DNA of 64,000 bases from Hyphomicrobiales bacterium (GCA_017304475.1 JAFKKV010000011.1:248001-312000); one strand, 5' to 3'; counted from the first letter of the stretch, positions 16,600 through 25,595 are shown. Notes: a model not told the origin generated them from the letters alone. Numbers and translations are program-made.

Positions 16600-17289
16600 T
16601 CATTTCACGAAGGACCAGTCGGTCGGCCGCATGACCACGCCGACATGGTCCTGCTCATGTTCCCGCGATTGCCGGATCCAGGCGGCCCATGCCGGAAAAT
16701 CCTCGGGCCGGGATTCGGCCCGCGTCAGCGACAGCACATCGGGAAAGGACCAGAGGAGAATGACTTCGCCGCCATTGCGGAAGGCCACCTCATAGGCGCC
16801 GAGCAGGCTGAAACCATAGGCCGTGCCGATCGCCTGGCGCGCCTCGCCGAGACGGCCGAGATAGCCGGCGGCGCCGCCCGGCTTCAGGCGGATGGTCTGG
16901 TGCAGCACCACCGGCGCGCGCCGGCCGCTGCCGATCAGCGCCTCGCGCGTCGGGGTATAGTCGGTGCCGACCAGCACGCGGTCGAAGCCGCCGCTGCGCT
17001 CGCCGTACCAGCGCTCCAGCGGCTTGTGGAAGAGTTCGCGGTGGCGGTCGAAATGATGGCCGAAACCGTCCCAGCTGCCCGGGCCCTGCCAGAACGACAC
17101 CATTTGCGGCCAATGCCCGGTCAGGAAGATCGGGATCCACATGGCGATCAGCTCGCCGCCGGCGGAGCCCTCGGCATTGCCCTCGCGGTGCACGATCTCC
17201 CCGAGCTGGTCGAGATAGCGGCTATGCGCGCCCGGTGCGCGCACCGGATCGAGGGTCTCGTGGAAATAGATCTGCATCGGGGCGTCCAT
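16600..17289 (-). CDS. NIPSNAP-like protein
   Basis: Protein of 229 residues that I place only tentatively in the NIPSNAP/dimeric alpha-beta barrel group. Two similar halves are suggested: one built on MQIYFHETLDPVRAPGAHSRYLDQL with the tryptophan-rich MVSFWQGPGSWDGFGHHF, the other on VVLHQTIRLKPGGAAGYLGRL with VILLWSFPDV. No signal peptide or membrane segment. It heads a minus-strand run with the exported hydrolase and the TIM-barrel protein. The palindrome at 17306-17322 lies 16 bases upstream, so the operon is probably under the same control as the TRAP operon. Confidence 0.6.
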   Translation of the reverse strand: MDAPMQIYFHETLDPVRAPGAHSRYLDQLGEIVHREGNAEGSAGGELIAMWIPIFLTGHWPQMVSFWQGPGSWDGFGHHFDRHRELFHKPLERWYGERSGGFDRVLVGTDYTPTREALIGSGRRAPVVLHQTIRLKPGGAAGYLGRLGEARQAIGTAYGFSLLGAYEVAFRNGGEVILLWSFPDVLSLTRAESRPEDFPAWAAWIRQSREHEQDHVGVVMRPTDWSFVK

Positions 17290-17305
17290 CGCTCTTGATG
17301 TCTAT

Positions 17306-17322
17306 TGTGCACTAAGCGCACA
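17306..17322. promoter_or_regulatory. 17-bp palindromic operator, site 3
   Basis: TGTGCACTAAGCGCACA on the plus strand differs from site 1 at three of 17 positions and shares the central CTAAGCGC. On the reverse strand it lies 8 bases downstream of the -10 box, the same arrangement as at site 1. Confidence 0.6.
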
Positions 17323-17330
17323 TAAGAGCG

Positions 17331-17360
17331 ATATACGCACAACGCAAAACGAGCTGTCAA
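17331..17360 (-). promoter_or_regulatory. Promoter of the NIPSNAP-hydrolase-isomerase operon
   Basis: Read on the reverse strand: TTGACA (17360-17355), 18-base spacer, GTATAT (17336-17331), then operator site 3 after 8 bases. The spacer contains GTTGTGCG, which recurs close to the -10 box at the other two sites. Confidence 0.55.
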
Positions 17361-17426
17361 GATCATCGACGCACCGGGACCAGCCGGCGCGCGACCTCGC
17401 GATCAAGGACGAGCCTCTCTCGCCGC

Positions 17427-19007
17427 TCAGACGCGGCGAACGCCCCAGGGGAACGGGCTGACACCCTCGACCATGCCGGTGAGGCTGTTGCGATAGGCCG
17501 TGCGGATCTTGAACAGGCCGAGCGGTACGACAGGCGCCTCCTGTGCCGCGACCTTCTGGATATCGCCTGCCAGCTTGAGGCGTTCCTCCTCGGTGGTGGC
17601 CGCCAGCCATTGCTGGTTCAGCGTCTCGGCAGTCCTGCTTTCATACCAGCCGAACCATCCGGCAGCGCCTTGGCCGCGCGTATAGCTGAGCATGGGCGGC
17701 AAGGTATTGCCGACCGCTTGGAACCAGGTGTGGAAAATGCTCCAGCCACCCTTGTCCGCCGGCTCGCGGCTGCCGCGCCGCTGCAGCACGGTACCCCAGT
17801 CGGTCTCCAGAAGTTCGGAATTGAGGCCGAGTTTCAACAGCGTGTCATGGGTGATCTGGCCCATCGGCCGGATCGTCGGGAAGTCCGCGGGATTCAGGAT
17901 GACGATCTTTTCGCCATTATACCCCGATGCCTTGACCAGTTCGCGGGCACGGGCGAGATCCGGCGCCCCGGACATCCCGCTGTTGGCCGGCGTGACGCTA
18001 TAGGGCGTGCCGCAGGGAATGGTGGTGTGGCAGGTCTGGTAGGCGGTCGGGTCGTTATCGGTGATCGCCCCGAGATAGTCGGCCTGGTTGACGGCGCGCA
18101 GCACCGCTTCGCGCAGCTTGGCGTTGTTGAACGGCGCCTGCGAACTGTTGAACCTGGCGACGCCGATATAGCCGTTCGGATCACCGTCGCCGAGGACAAT
18201 GTTGCGGTTCCGCTTCAACAGCGGGACCGTGTCGGCGAGCACCTGCTCCCACCAGTCGATCTCGCCGGTCTGAAGCGCTGCGAGCGCGGTGGCACTGTCA
18301 GGCATGGCAGTCCATTCGATGCGCTCGAAATGCGCGATCTTGGCGCCGGAGGTTCGCTCAGGGCTTCCCGGGGCCGGGCGGTAGCCCGCGAACTTCGCAT
18401 AGGCCGCGCGCGTGCCGGACACGAAGTCCTCGGCGAGAAAACGATAGGGGCCGGAGCCGACCATCTCGGTGATCTGCTTCAGGGGGTCCGTCATCGCCAG
18501 GCGCTCGGGCATGATGAAGGGCACGTTGGTCGCGGGTTTCGCCAGGGCGAACAACATCAGCGGGAAGGGCTGCTTGAGCCAGATGACCAGCGTCTTGTCG
18601 TCCCTGGCGATCCATTCGTTGACCGCTGCCGCGAGCAACTGGCCGAGCACGTCGCGCGCTGCCCAGCGTTTCAGGCTGGCGATGCAGTCGATGGCGCGGA
18701 CCGGTGCGCCGTCATGAAAGGTCAACCCGTCGCGCAGCGTCACCGTCCAGGTCAGCTTGTCGTCGGATACGCCATGTCCCGCCGCCATTTGAGGGATGAC
18801 GTTGAATTTGGCATCCAGCCCATAAAGCGTATCGAAGACGTAGAAGCCGTGGTTCTGGACGACCGCGGCGGTTGTCCAGATCGGATCGAGCGAGGAGAGA
18901 CCTGCCTGCGGCACGAATCTCAGCGTTTTCTCGCGTGTCGACTGCGCGATGGCCGGCGCCACCACCGAGGCTGCTGCGACCGACAGAAGGCAACGACGGC
19001 TCAACAT
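17427..19007 (-). CDS. ABC transporter substrate-binding protein, peptide/nickel (DppA) family
   Basis: Periplasmic binding protein of 526 residues, family 5 of extracellular solute-binding proteins. A twin-arginine style leader MLSRRCLLSVAAASVVAPAIAQ is followed by the family opening LRFVPQAGLSSLDPIWTTA, the LTWTVTLRDGLTFHDGAPV signature and VGSGPYRF. The C-terminal lobe includes APVVPLG. These receptors feed Dpp/Opp-type permeases and often bind non-peptide ligands; no permease or ATPase gene is adjacent, so it is an orphan here. It lies between the operator-controlled operon at 17289 and a MocR regulator gene, both on the same strand. Confidence 0.9.
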   Translation of the reverse strand: MLSRRCLLSVAAASVVAPAIAQSTREKTLRFVPQAGLSSLDPIWTTAAVVQNHGFYVFDTLYGLDAKFNVIPQMAAGHGVSDDKLTWTVTLRDGLTFHDGAPVRAIDCIASLKRWAARDVLGQLLAAAVNEWIARDDKTLVIWLKQPFPLMLFALAKPATNVPFIMPERLAMTDPLKQITEMVGSGPYRFLAEDFVSGTRAAYAKFAGYRPAPGSPERTSGAKIAHFERIEWTAMPDSATALAALQTGEIDWWEQVLADTVPLLKRNRNIVLGDGDPNGYIGVARFNSSQAPFNNAKLREAVLRAVNQADYLGAITDNDPTAYQTCHTTIPCGTPYSVTPANSGMSGAPDLARARELVKASGYNGEKIVILNPADFPTIRPMGQITHDTLLKLGLNSELLETDWGTVLQRRGSREPADKGGWSIFHTWFQAVGNTLPPMLSYTRGQGAAGWFGWYESRTAETLNQQWLAATTEEERLKLAGDIQKVAAQEAPVVPLGLFKIRTAYRNSLTGMVEGVSPFPWGVRRV

Positions 19008-19170
19008 GGGGGTTCTCCGGGCAGGCAGAGCGATACCCCACTATCTCAGACCGGCTGGCAGGCCTTGCACAGGACCACTTTTGCCGGCGGGACCGGCCAT
19101 GCCGCCCGAGCCGCGGCCGATCGGGGCCGACCGTGGCCGGCCCGTTGCACGCGGTCGCAGCCGCGCGCGG

Positions 19171-20583
19171 TCATGACAGCGCGTAGCGCCGGGCCAATTG
19201 CGCGATGACGAAATGGACATTGCGGGCGGTGATCTTCGACAGGCCAATGGCCAGTTTGCCGGTGTGACGTGCCGTCATGGAGTATTCGCCGACATTCCTG
19301 GCGCCCAGAATGCCACCGGGCGATCCCTGACCGCTGTGTCCAAGGCCGCCCCTGGTCGCCAGGCTCGGGATCGTGACGTGAATGCCGGGGCTATCGGAAA
19401 AGTGCTCGCCCGGTGCCAGATCGGCCTGTCGCCATGCGTCGAAAAACAGCTTCTTCCGTTCGGCCATCTTGGTTCTGACATTGTCGATATGGTCGTCCAT
19501 GAAACCCCGGCCGATGAATTCGGCCATGACCGACAGGGAGCCGCTCTCGGGTGACAGGCCGAGAAACGACTGAAGGTTTTGCAGGGTATCGACGATGTCT
19601 TTCGGAGCGAGCAGAAACCCCAGCTGGTTGCGGTAGGAAAAGAATTTGCTCAGCGAGCCGACATAGATCGCGCCGCCTTGCTCGATCAGCGAATAGTAGG
19701 GGGCTCGGTTCTCGGTATAGACGCCCAGGCAGCCTTCGTAGTCATCCTCCACGATCATGATGCGATGAGCGCGCGCCCAGGCGACGACCTGCCGTTTTCG
19801 GTCGAGGCTGACCCGCGTTCCCGTCGGAAACTGAACGGCCGATGCGGTAAGGATCATTCGGACGCCGGCCGGATCGAGGTCGAACGGCAGGGGCCCCTCG
19901 GCGTCGCTGCCGACGGGGACGATGTCGAGGCCGGAAAACCGCAGGGCCGCGCAGGACATGAGATGTCCGGGGTCCTCGACGACGCAGCGTTCTCCCGGGT
20001 TTGCCAGCGCCATGCCGAGCAAGGACAGGGATGGCCACGTTCCCCTGGTCACGAGGATGTTGTCGGGATGGGCATGAACGTTGCTGGCTATCCTGAGCCG
20101 GCTGCTGACAAAAGATTTGATCTGCCACAGGGCGTCGGTCCGATGGCTGCGCAACGAGCGCGCCGCGTTCTCGGCGAGGCGCTCGGCTGCCCGCCATTGC
20201 ATCATCGGAAACAGATCGGGATGGTTGTTGCCCGGCAGCAATAATGTGCCGGTCGAACGTGCGGCCTCGCGCGCGTGCTCCTGGAAGCTCGCGATCCGGC
20301 TGGAATAGCGAATCTGAGGCGCCTCGACCGTCGGCTGGTAGTCGAAATCGACGAAGGTCCCCGAGCCGTTCCGCGAGACCAGCAGGCCGTCGATCATCAG
20401 CTGTTCATAGACCGCGACGACGACGCCTCGCGAGATGCCGAGCAGTTTCGCAAGCGCCCGCTGCGAGGGCATGCGGGTATGAATCGGGATATGGCCACCG
20501 GTGATCTTGTCGCGAATTCCGGTGGTGAGCTGTCGCGTGGCCGAACCGGCCGAAAGCGGGATGCTGCGGAATATGGCGTGCAT
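19171..20583 (-). CDS. MocR-type GntR regulator with aminotransferase domain
   Basis: Fusion regulator of 470 residues. The N-terminal GntR winged helix is at about 15-80 (TTGIRDKITGGHIPIHTRMPSQRALAKLLGISRGVVVAVYEQL), and a class I aminotransferase-like domain spans about 110-465. Cofactor residues are present: Asp281 in VEDDYEG, Tyr309-Val-Gly and Lys313 in GSLSKFF, which should carry pyridoxal phosphate as in PdxR/GabR. The usual P-G-Y loop reads P-G-H. MocR proteins often control a neighbouring divergent gene; here that is the bicupin gene starting at 20873 across 289 bases. The downstream DppA-like gene is on the same strand. Confidence 0.88.
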   Translation of the reverse strand: MHAIFRSIPLSAGSATRQLTTGIRDKITGGHIPIHTRMPSQRALAKLLGISRGVVVAVYEQLMIDGLLVSRNGSGTFVDFDYQPTVEAPQIRYSSRIASFQEHAREAARSTGTLLLPGNNHPDLFPMMQWRAAERLAENAARSLRSHRTDALWQIKSFVSSRLRIASNVHAHPDNILVTRGTWPSLSLLGMALANPGERCVVEDPGHLMSCAALRFSGLDIVPVGSDAEGPLPFDLDPAGVRMILTASAVQFPTGTRVSLDRKRQVVAWARAHRIMIVEDDYEGCLGVYTENRAPYYSLIEQGGAIYVGSLSKFFSYRNQLGFLLAPKDIVDTLQNLQSFLGLSPESGSLSVMAEFIGRGFMDDHIDNVRTKMAERKKLFFDAWRQADLAPGEHFSDSPGIHVTIPSLATRGGLGHSGQGSPGGILGARNVGEYSMTARHTGKLAIGLSKITARNVHFVIAQLARRYALS

Positions 20584-20872
20584 CTTTCACCGACCAGGCG
20601 CTTGACGTCTCGGGGGCATTTCACCTGCAGGCGGTCGTCCCATGCCGCAGTTTCACAGCGACCTGCCGGCCGTTGCCGCAGCCAGGTCATGTTAGGAGCC
20701 GCCTTCCGGCCGACACATGACCGGTTTCCGTTCAGCGACAAGACCAGTCGCAGGTCGTGGCGATCGTCGCGTATCGCGTAGGTGGACCAGCGGGGGCGTC
20801 AAAAGTGGTCCTGTGCGCCGCCGGTTGCCTGCGCTTCCGTGACCGCCTGCTCGTTCGACACCAAGGTGGCTC

Positions 20873-21721
20873 ATGTCCCATGCGATATCCGCGTCCAGTA
20901 CGATGCTCCCAGCCAATTCGATGTTTCCGGATGACCTCATTTTCGTGCGGCCGGACCAGCGCGAACCGGGGCCCGTCACGCGCGGCCAGGTGCGCGAAAA
21001 GGCCTTCGTCAATGACGATATCTGGGTCGGCTATTGCGACATCACCGCCCGCGACGAGCCCGGCCAATGGCATCACCATGCCAATTACGACAGCATCATG
21101 TATCTGATGTCCGGCCGCTGCCGCATCGAATGGGGCGATGCCGGCAAGTCGGCGATCATGGCGGCAGGCGATTTCGGCTTTTTCGGCAAGGGCGTCATCC
21201 ACCGCGTGCAGATCATCGACGACGGCCGCTGCGACTATGTCTTCGTGCGGCTGGGCAAGGGGGAAAGCGTGGTCGCGGTCGACAATCCCGGACCGCGTGT
21301 TCGCTCGGGACCGGGTTCCGACATGTTCCCCGATGACCTCATCTTCGTGCGGCCCGACCAGCGCGAGCCAGGACCTGTCACGCGTGGCCAGTTGCGTGAG
21401 AAGGCCTTCGTCAATGACGATATCTGGGTTGGCTATTGCGACGTCACGGCGCGTGACGAGCCTGGCCAATGGCACCATCACGCCAATTACGACAGCATCA
21501 TGTATCTGACCTCCGGTCGCTGCCGCATCGAGTGGGGCGAGGACGGCCAGCAGGCGATCATGTCATCGGGCGATTTCGGCTTTTTCGGCAAGGGCGTGAT
21601 CCACCGCGTGCAGGTCATCGACGACGGGCGCTGCGATTACGTGTTCGTCCGGTTGGGCCAGGGCGAGAGTGTCGTGCCGGTGGCGGGACCGGGCAAGCGG
21701 GTGCGGGCGGACGCCGCCTGA
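20873..21721 (+). CDS. Bicupin protein made of two near-identical cupin domains
   Basis: Protein of 282 residues composed of a 16-residue lead and two copies of a cupin domain, residues 17-150 and 151-282, with a period of exactly 134 codons (402 bases). The copies are about 88% identical in protein, while many codons differ silently. Each copy has the metal-binding motif QWHHHANYDSIMYL and the second motif GDFGFFGKGVIHRV. No signal peptide. The function is not recognised; a role in uronate or sugar-acid metabolism is possible because gntR-uxaC-uxuB follow, or in the MocR-controlled pathway upstream. The ATG at 20873 has AAGGTGG before it. Confidence 0.85.
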   Translation: MSHAISASSTMLPANSMFPDDLIFVRPDQREPGPVTRGQVREKAFVNDDIWVGYCDITARDEPGQWHHHANYDSIMYLMSGRCRIEWGDAGKSAIMAAGDFGFFGKGVIHRVQIIDDGRCDYVFVRLGKGESVVAVDNPGPRVRSGPGSDMFPDDLIFVRPDQREPGPVTRGQLREKAFVNDDIWVGYCDVTARDEPGQWHHHANYDSIMYLTSGRCRIEWGEDGQQAIMSSGDFGFFGKGVIHRVQVIDDGRCDYVFVRLGQGESVVPVAGPGKRVRADAA

Positions 21722-21901
21722 AAGCGCGCGCGAGCATCGATTCTGTCGGGAGCCGGGCAAAGCCGGAAAATCTCTCCCCAGTGCCCGAATTCTTTCGATC
21801 GCAGCATCGGATCACCCATGAGCCGCCCGGACTTGGCCGGGAGGCATGGCTTGTCAGGCAGCGCGGCGCCATTTTCAAAATTGGCCTTACCACCTGACCA
21901 T

Positions 21902-21929
21902 TTGACAAATCGCGACGTGCCATTAGCTT
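21902..21929 (+). promoter_or_regulatory. Promoter candidate of the gntR-uxaC-uxuB operon
   Basis: TTGACA at 21902-21907, a 16-base spacer and TAGCTT at 21924-21929, in a local AT-rich patch. It lies about 27 bases before the GTG start of the regulator. The adjoining ACCACCTGACCA at 21889-21900 could be part of an FCD-type operator, but only one half is clear. Confidence 0.4.
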
Positions 21930-21955
21930 GCCCCGTCCATATCGGGGGGGCCCGG

Positions 21956-22663
21956 GTGTCGCCGTTTCAAGCCGTTGATCAGGACAGGCTCTACGAGCGC
22001 GTCGCCCGCCAGGTCGCCGATCTCGTCGCCCGTGGTGACCTGAAGCCGGGCGAGCGGCTGCCGGCCGAGCGCGAGCTTGCCCGCATGCTGGGCGTCAGCC
22101 GGCCGACCGTGCGCGAGGCGATGATCGCGCTGGAAATCGCCGGCCTCGTCGAGGTCAGGACCGGCTCGGGCATCACGGTCAGCGAGGCGCCGCCGTCACG
22201 GGTCGTCGCCTTCGATGCCGGGCCGAGCCCGCATGAGCTGATCCAGGCCCGGCGCCTGATCGAGCCGGAGATCGCAGCACTCGCTGCGACCCTCGGCTCA
22301 CCCGCCGATGTCGCGGCGCTCGAAGCCTTGATCGCCGAGCTCGCCGAGAGCCCCGACCACCGTGCCAGCCAGACGGTCGACCGGGCCTTTCACGTCGCCA
22401 TTGCGCGGGCGACCGGCAATACCGTGCTGGTGTCGATCGTCGAGGGCCTGTGGGACCGGATGTTCTCGCCGCTGTTCGAAGTGGTTTCGGCGCGCACCGG
22501 CCTGCCGGAAAACCGCCGCATGACGCTTACCGATCATCACGCGGTCGTCGCCGCGCTGGCACGCCGCGACCCGGCGGAAGCCCGCGCCGCCATGCTTGCC
22601 CATCTCACCCATGTCCAAATGATCATCGTCGGGTCGAACGAGCCCGCTGAGGAGGTCGCATGA
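21956..22663 (+). CDS. GntR/FadR-FCD family regulator of the uronate operon
   Basis: Regulator of 235 residues. The N-terminal GntR winged helix is at about 10-75 (RLYERVARQVADLVARGDLKPGERLPAERELARMLGVSRPTVREAMIALEIAGLVEVRTGSG), and the C-terminal FCD effector domain has the metal-site pattern in RAFHVAIARATGN and TLTDHHAVVAALARRDPAEARAAMLAHL. The GTG at 21956 was chosen since GGGGGGG stands 5 bases upstream and the protein then begins right at the domain; the frame is open further up but without family similarity. Its stop overlaps the ATG of uxaC, so it probably senses a hexuronate and controls this operon, like UxuR/ExuR. Confidence 0.88.
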   Translation: MSPFQAVDQDRLYERVARQVADLVARGDLKPGERLPAERELARMLGVSRPTVREAMIALEIAGLVEVRTGSGITVSEAPPSRVVAFDAGPSPHELIQARRLIEPEIAALAATLGSPADVAALEALIAELAESPDHRASQTVDRAFHVAIARATGNTVLVSIVEGLWDRMFSPLFEVVSARTGLPENRRMTLTDHHAVVAALARRDPAEARAAMLAHLTHVQMIIVGSNEPAEEVA

Positions 22664-24096
22664 CGCCGCTGAGGCTGCCGCCTGCTGCAAGCCGCATCTG
22701 TTCGCCGGACCGGCTCCTGCCGATCGCGCCCGAGGCCCGGGCGATCGCCCGGCGGCTCTATGACAGCGTCGCCGAACTGCCGATCATCTCGCCGCATGGC
22801 CATACCGACCCGCGCTGGTATGCCGAGGACGAACCTTTCGCCGATCCCGCCAAGCTCTTCGTCATCCCGGATCACTACGTGTTCCGCATGCTCTATTCGC
22901 AGGGCGTGCCGATGGAGGCGCTCGGCATCGCCGCCAAGGACGGATCGACGGTCGAGACCGATCCGCGCAATATCTGGCGGCTGTTCGCCGCGAATTATCA
23001 CCTGCTGCGGGCAACCCCGACCAGGCTCTGGCTCGACCATGCCTTCGCCGCCCTGTTCGGCCTCGACGAGCGGCTCTCGGCCGCCAATGCCGATGCCGCC
23101 TATGAGCGGATCGCGGCCGCGCTGCAGACGCCGGCCTACCGGCCGCGCGCCCTGTTCAAGACCTTCGATATCGAGGTGATCGCCACCACCGAGGGCGCGC
23201 TCGACGATCTCCAGTGGCATGCGAAGATCGCAGCCTCCGGCTGGGCCGGCCGGGTCGTCACCACCTATCGCCCGGATGCGGTGGTCGATCCCGATTTCGA
23301 AGGCTTCCGCGACAATGTCAGGAAGCTTGGCGAGATCACCGGCGAGGACACCGCGACCTGGACCGGCTATCTCGCCGCCCATCGCAAGCGCCGCGCCTTT
23401 TTCAAGGCCCATGGCGCGACCGCCTCCGACCATGGCCATCCCTCGGCGCGGACCGCCAATCTCGGGCCGGTCGAGATCGAGCGCCTGTTCCAGCGGATCG
23501 TCTCGGGCGAGGCCGGCGCCGACGAAGCCGACCTGTTCCGCGGCCAGATGCTCACCGAGATGGCACGCATGAGCCTCGACGACGGCCTTGTCCTGCAGAT
23601 CCATCCGGGCTCGCGGCGCAATCACAACAGCCAGGTCTTCGCCCGTTTCGGCCGCGACATGGGCGCCGATATTCCAGGGCCCACCGACTATGTCGGCGCG
23701 CTGAAGCCCCTGCTCGACGCCTTCGGCAACGAGCCCAAGCTGACCATCATCCTGTTCACCCTCGACGAGACTGCCTATTCGCGCGAGCTCGCGCCCCTCG
23801 CCGGGCACTATCCGGCGCTGCGTCTCGGGCCGCCCTGGTGGTTCTACGATTCGGTCGAGGGCATGAAGCGGTTCAAGGACCTGGCGATCGAGACCGCCGG
23901 TTTCTACAACACGGTCGGCTTCAACGACGACACCCGTGCCTTCCCGTCGATCCCGGCGCGCCACGACGTCGCCCGCCGGGTCGACTGCGCCCATCTCTCC
24001 GAACTGGTTCTGACCGGCCGGCTTGACGAGGACGAGGCCGGCGAGCTGGCCCATGACCTCGCCTATGGCCTCGCGAAGAAGGCCTATCGACTGTGA
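22660..24096 (+). CDS. uxaC: Uronate (glucuronate/galacturonate) isomerase
   Basis: Cytoplasmic isomerase of 478 residues converting D-glucuronate to D-fructuronate and D-galacturonate to D-tagaturonate. The amidohydrolase-like metal motif ISPHGHTDP is near residue 42, followed by the family's DHYVFRMLYSQGV. The C-terminal half has LQIHPGSRRNHN, RLGPPWWFYDSVEGMKRF and GFNDDTRAFPSIPARHD, all typical of UxaC. ATGA overlap with the regulator upstream and GTGA overlap with uxuB downstream show tight coupling. No uxaA, uxuA or transporter gene is in the window, so the rest of the pathway lies elsewhere. Confidence 0.95.
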   Translation: MTPLRLPPAASRICSPDRLLPIAPEARAIARRLYDSVAELPIISPHGHTDPRWYAEDEPFADPAKLFVIPDHYVFRMLYSQGVPMEALGIAAKDGSTVETDPRNIWRLFAANYHLLRATPTRLWLDHAFAALFGLDERLSAANADAAYERIAAALQTPAYRPRALFKTFDIEVIATTEGALDDLQWHAKIAASGWAGRVVTTYRPDAVVDPDFEGFRDNVRKLGEITGEDTATWTGYLAAHRKRRAFFKAHGATASDHGHPSARTANLGPVEIERLFQRIVSGEAGADEADLFRGQMLTEMARMSLDDGLVLQIHPGSRRNHNSQVFARFGRDMGADIPGPTDYVGALKPLLDAFGNEPKLTIILFTLDETAYSRELAPLAGHYPALRLGPPWWFYDSVEGMKRFKDLAIETAGFYNTVGFNDDTRAFPSIPARHDVARRVDCAHLSELVLTGRLDEDEAGELAHDLAYGLAKKAYRL

Positions 24097-25595
24097 CCCG
24101 CCGCCCCAATGCCAGCCGTCTCTGCGATGCAAGTCTCGGCGGCCTTCCCGGCGCCATTGCCCGTCCGGCTTATGACCGGGCCGCGGTCTCCTCCGGCATC
24201 GTCCATCTCGGCATCGGCGCTTTCCACCGCGCCCATCAGGCCGTGGTGGTCGACGATCGCCTGGCTGCCGGCGAAACCGCCTGGGGCATTGTCGGCGCGT
24301 CGCTGCGCGCCGGCGACACCCGCGATGCGCTGAAACCCCAGGACGGACTCTACACGCTGGGCATCCGCTCGGCCGAGCCGACCCGCTTCCGGGTGATCGG
24401 CGCCATCTCCAGGGTGCTGGTGGCGCCGGAAGATCCGGAGCGGCTGCTGGCGAGGCTCGCCGATCCCGCGGTGCGCATCGTCTCGCTGACGGTGACCGAA
24501 AAGGGCTATTGCCACGACCCGGCGACCGGCGCCTTGGCCGAGGATCACCCCGATATCAGGCACGATCTCACCCATGACCTGCCGCGCTCGGCGCCGGGCT
24601 ATCTGGTCGAGGCGCTGCGCCGTCGCCGCCGTGCCGGCCATGCCCCCTTCACCGTACTGTCCTGCGACAACCTGCCGGCCAATGGCGAAACCGTGAAGCG
24701 GGTGCTCACCCGTTTCGCCGGCCTGCGCGATGCCGATCTCGGCCGCTGGGTGGAAGCCGAGCTCGCCTGCCCCTCGACCATGGTCGACCGTATCGTGCCG
24801 GCGACCACCGATGCCGATCGCGTCGAGATCGACGCCGCGCTCGGTGTCGCCGATGCCTGGCCGGTCGTCGCCGAGCCGTTCTGGCAATGGGTGGTCGAGG
24901 ATCACTTCCCCACCGGCCGGCCGGATCTCGCCGCGAGCGGCGTGGAAATGGTCGGGGATGTCGCGCCCTATGAGCTGATGAAGCTGCGCCTGCTCAACGG
25001 CGCCCATTCGACGCTCGCCTATCTCGGCTATCTCGCCGGCTACGAAACGGTCGCCGACGCCGTTGCTGACCAGGGCATCCTCACCATCGTGACGCGCCTG
25101 ATGGACGAGGCGACGCCTACCTTGCGGCCACTGCCGGGCTTCGATCTCGAAGGCTACAAGCGAAACCTCCGGCTGCGCTTCGCCAATCCGGCGCTGCGCC
25201 ATCGCACCTGGCAGATCGCCATGGACGGCTCGCAGAAATTGCCGCAGCGCCTCGTCGGACCGGCCCGCGAGCGGCTCGCGCTCGGCCAGCCGATCGGCGT
25301 GATGGCGCTCGGGATCGCCGCCTGGATGCGTTATGTGACGGCTCTCGACGAGAAGGGCGGGGCCATCGACCTGCGCGATCCCCTGGCCGATCGGCTGAAG
25401 GCGATCGCCGCCGAGGCCGGGCCGGTGGCGGCAAGGCTCGCACCGGCGCTGCTCGCCATCCGCGAGATCTTCGGTGCCGATTTCGCGGCCGATCCGCGTG
25501 TTGCCGAACCGGTGACGCGGGCGCTCGACAGCCTGTTCCAGGTCGGCTCCCGCGAGACCGCGGCAAGGGTGGCGCGCGGCGACGTGATCCTGTGA
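24093..25595 (+). CDS. uxuB: Fructuronate reductase, mannitol dehydrogenase family
   Basis: NAD-dependent polyol/uronate dehydrogenase of 500 residues. The N-terminal Rossmann part begins SGIVHLGIGAFHRAHQAVVVDD, the family fingerprint. TVTEKGYCHD and LSCDNLPANGETVKRVL are also diagnostic, and the C-terminal catalytic domain carries KLRLLNGAHSTLAYLGYLAG with the catalytic Lys and conserved Asn/His. Together with uxaC it should turn glucuronate into mannonate. Close relatives include tagaturonate reductase and mannitol dehydrogenase; the uxaC coupling favours fructuronate. It starts with GTG overlapping the uxaC stop and converges on recR. Confidence 0.9.
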   Translation: MTRRPNASRLCDASLGGLPGAIARPAYDRAAVSSGIVHLGIGAFHRAHQAVVVDDRLAAGETAWGIVGASLRAGDTRDALKPQDGLYTLGIRSAEPTRFRVIGAISRVLVAPEDPERLLARLADPAVRIVSLTVTEKGYCHDPATGALAEDHPDIRHDLTHDLPRSAPGYLVEALRRRRRAGHAPFTVLSCDNLPANGETVKRVLTRFAGLRDADLGRWVEAELACPSTMVDRIVPATTDADRVEIDAALGVADAWPVVAEPFWQWVVEDHFPTGRPDLAASGVEMVGDVAPYELMKLRLLNGAHSTLAYLGYLAGYETVADAVADQGILTIVTRLMDEATPTLRPLPGFDLEGYKRNLRLRFANPALRHRTWQIAMDGSQKLPQRLVGPARERLALGQPIGVMALGIAAWMRYVTALDEKGGAIDLRDPLADRLKAIAAEAGPVAARLAPALLAIREIFGADFAADPRVAEPVTRALDSLFQVGSRETAARVARGDVIL

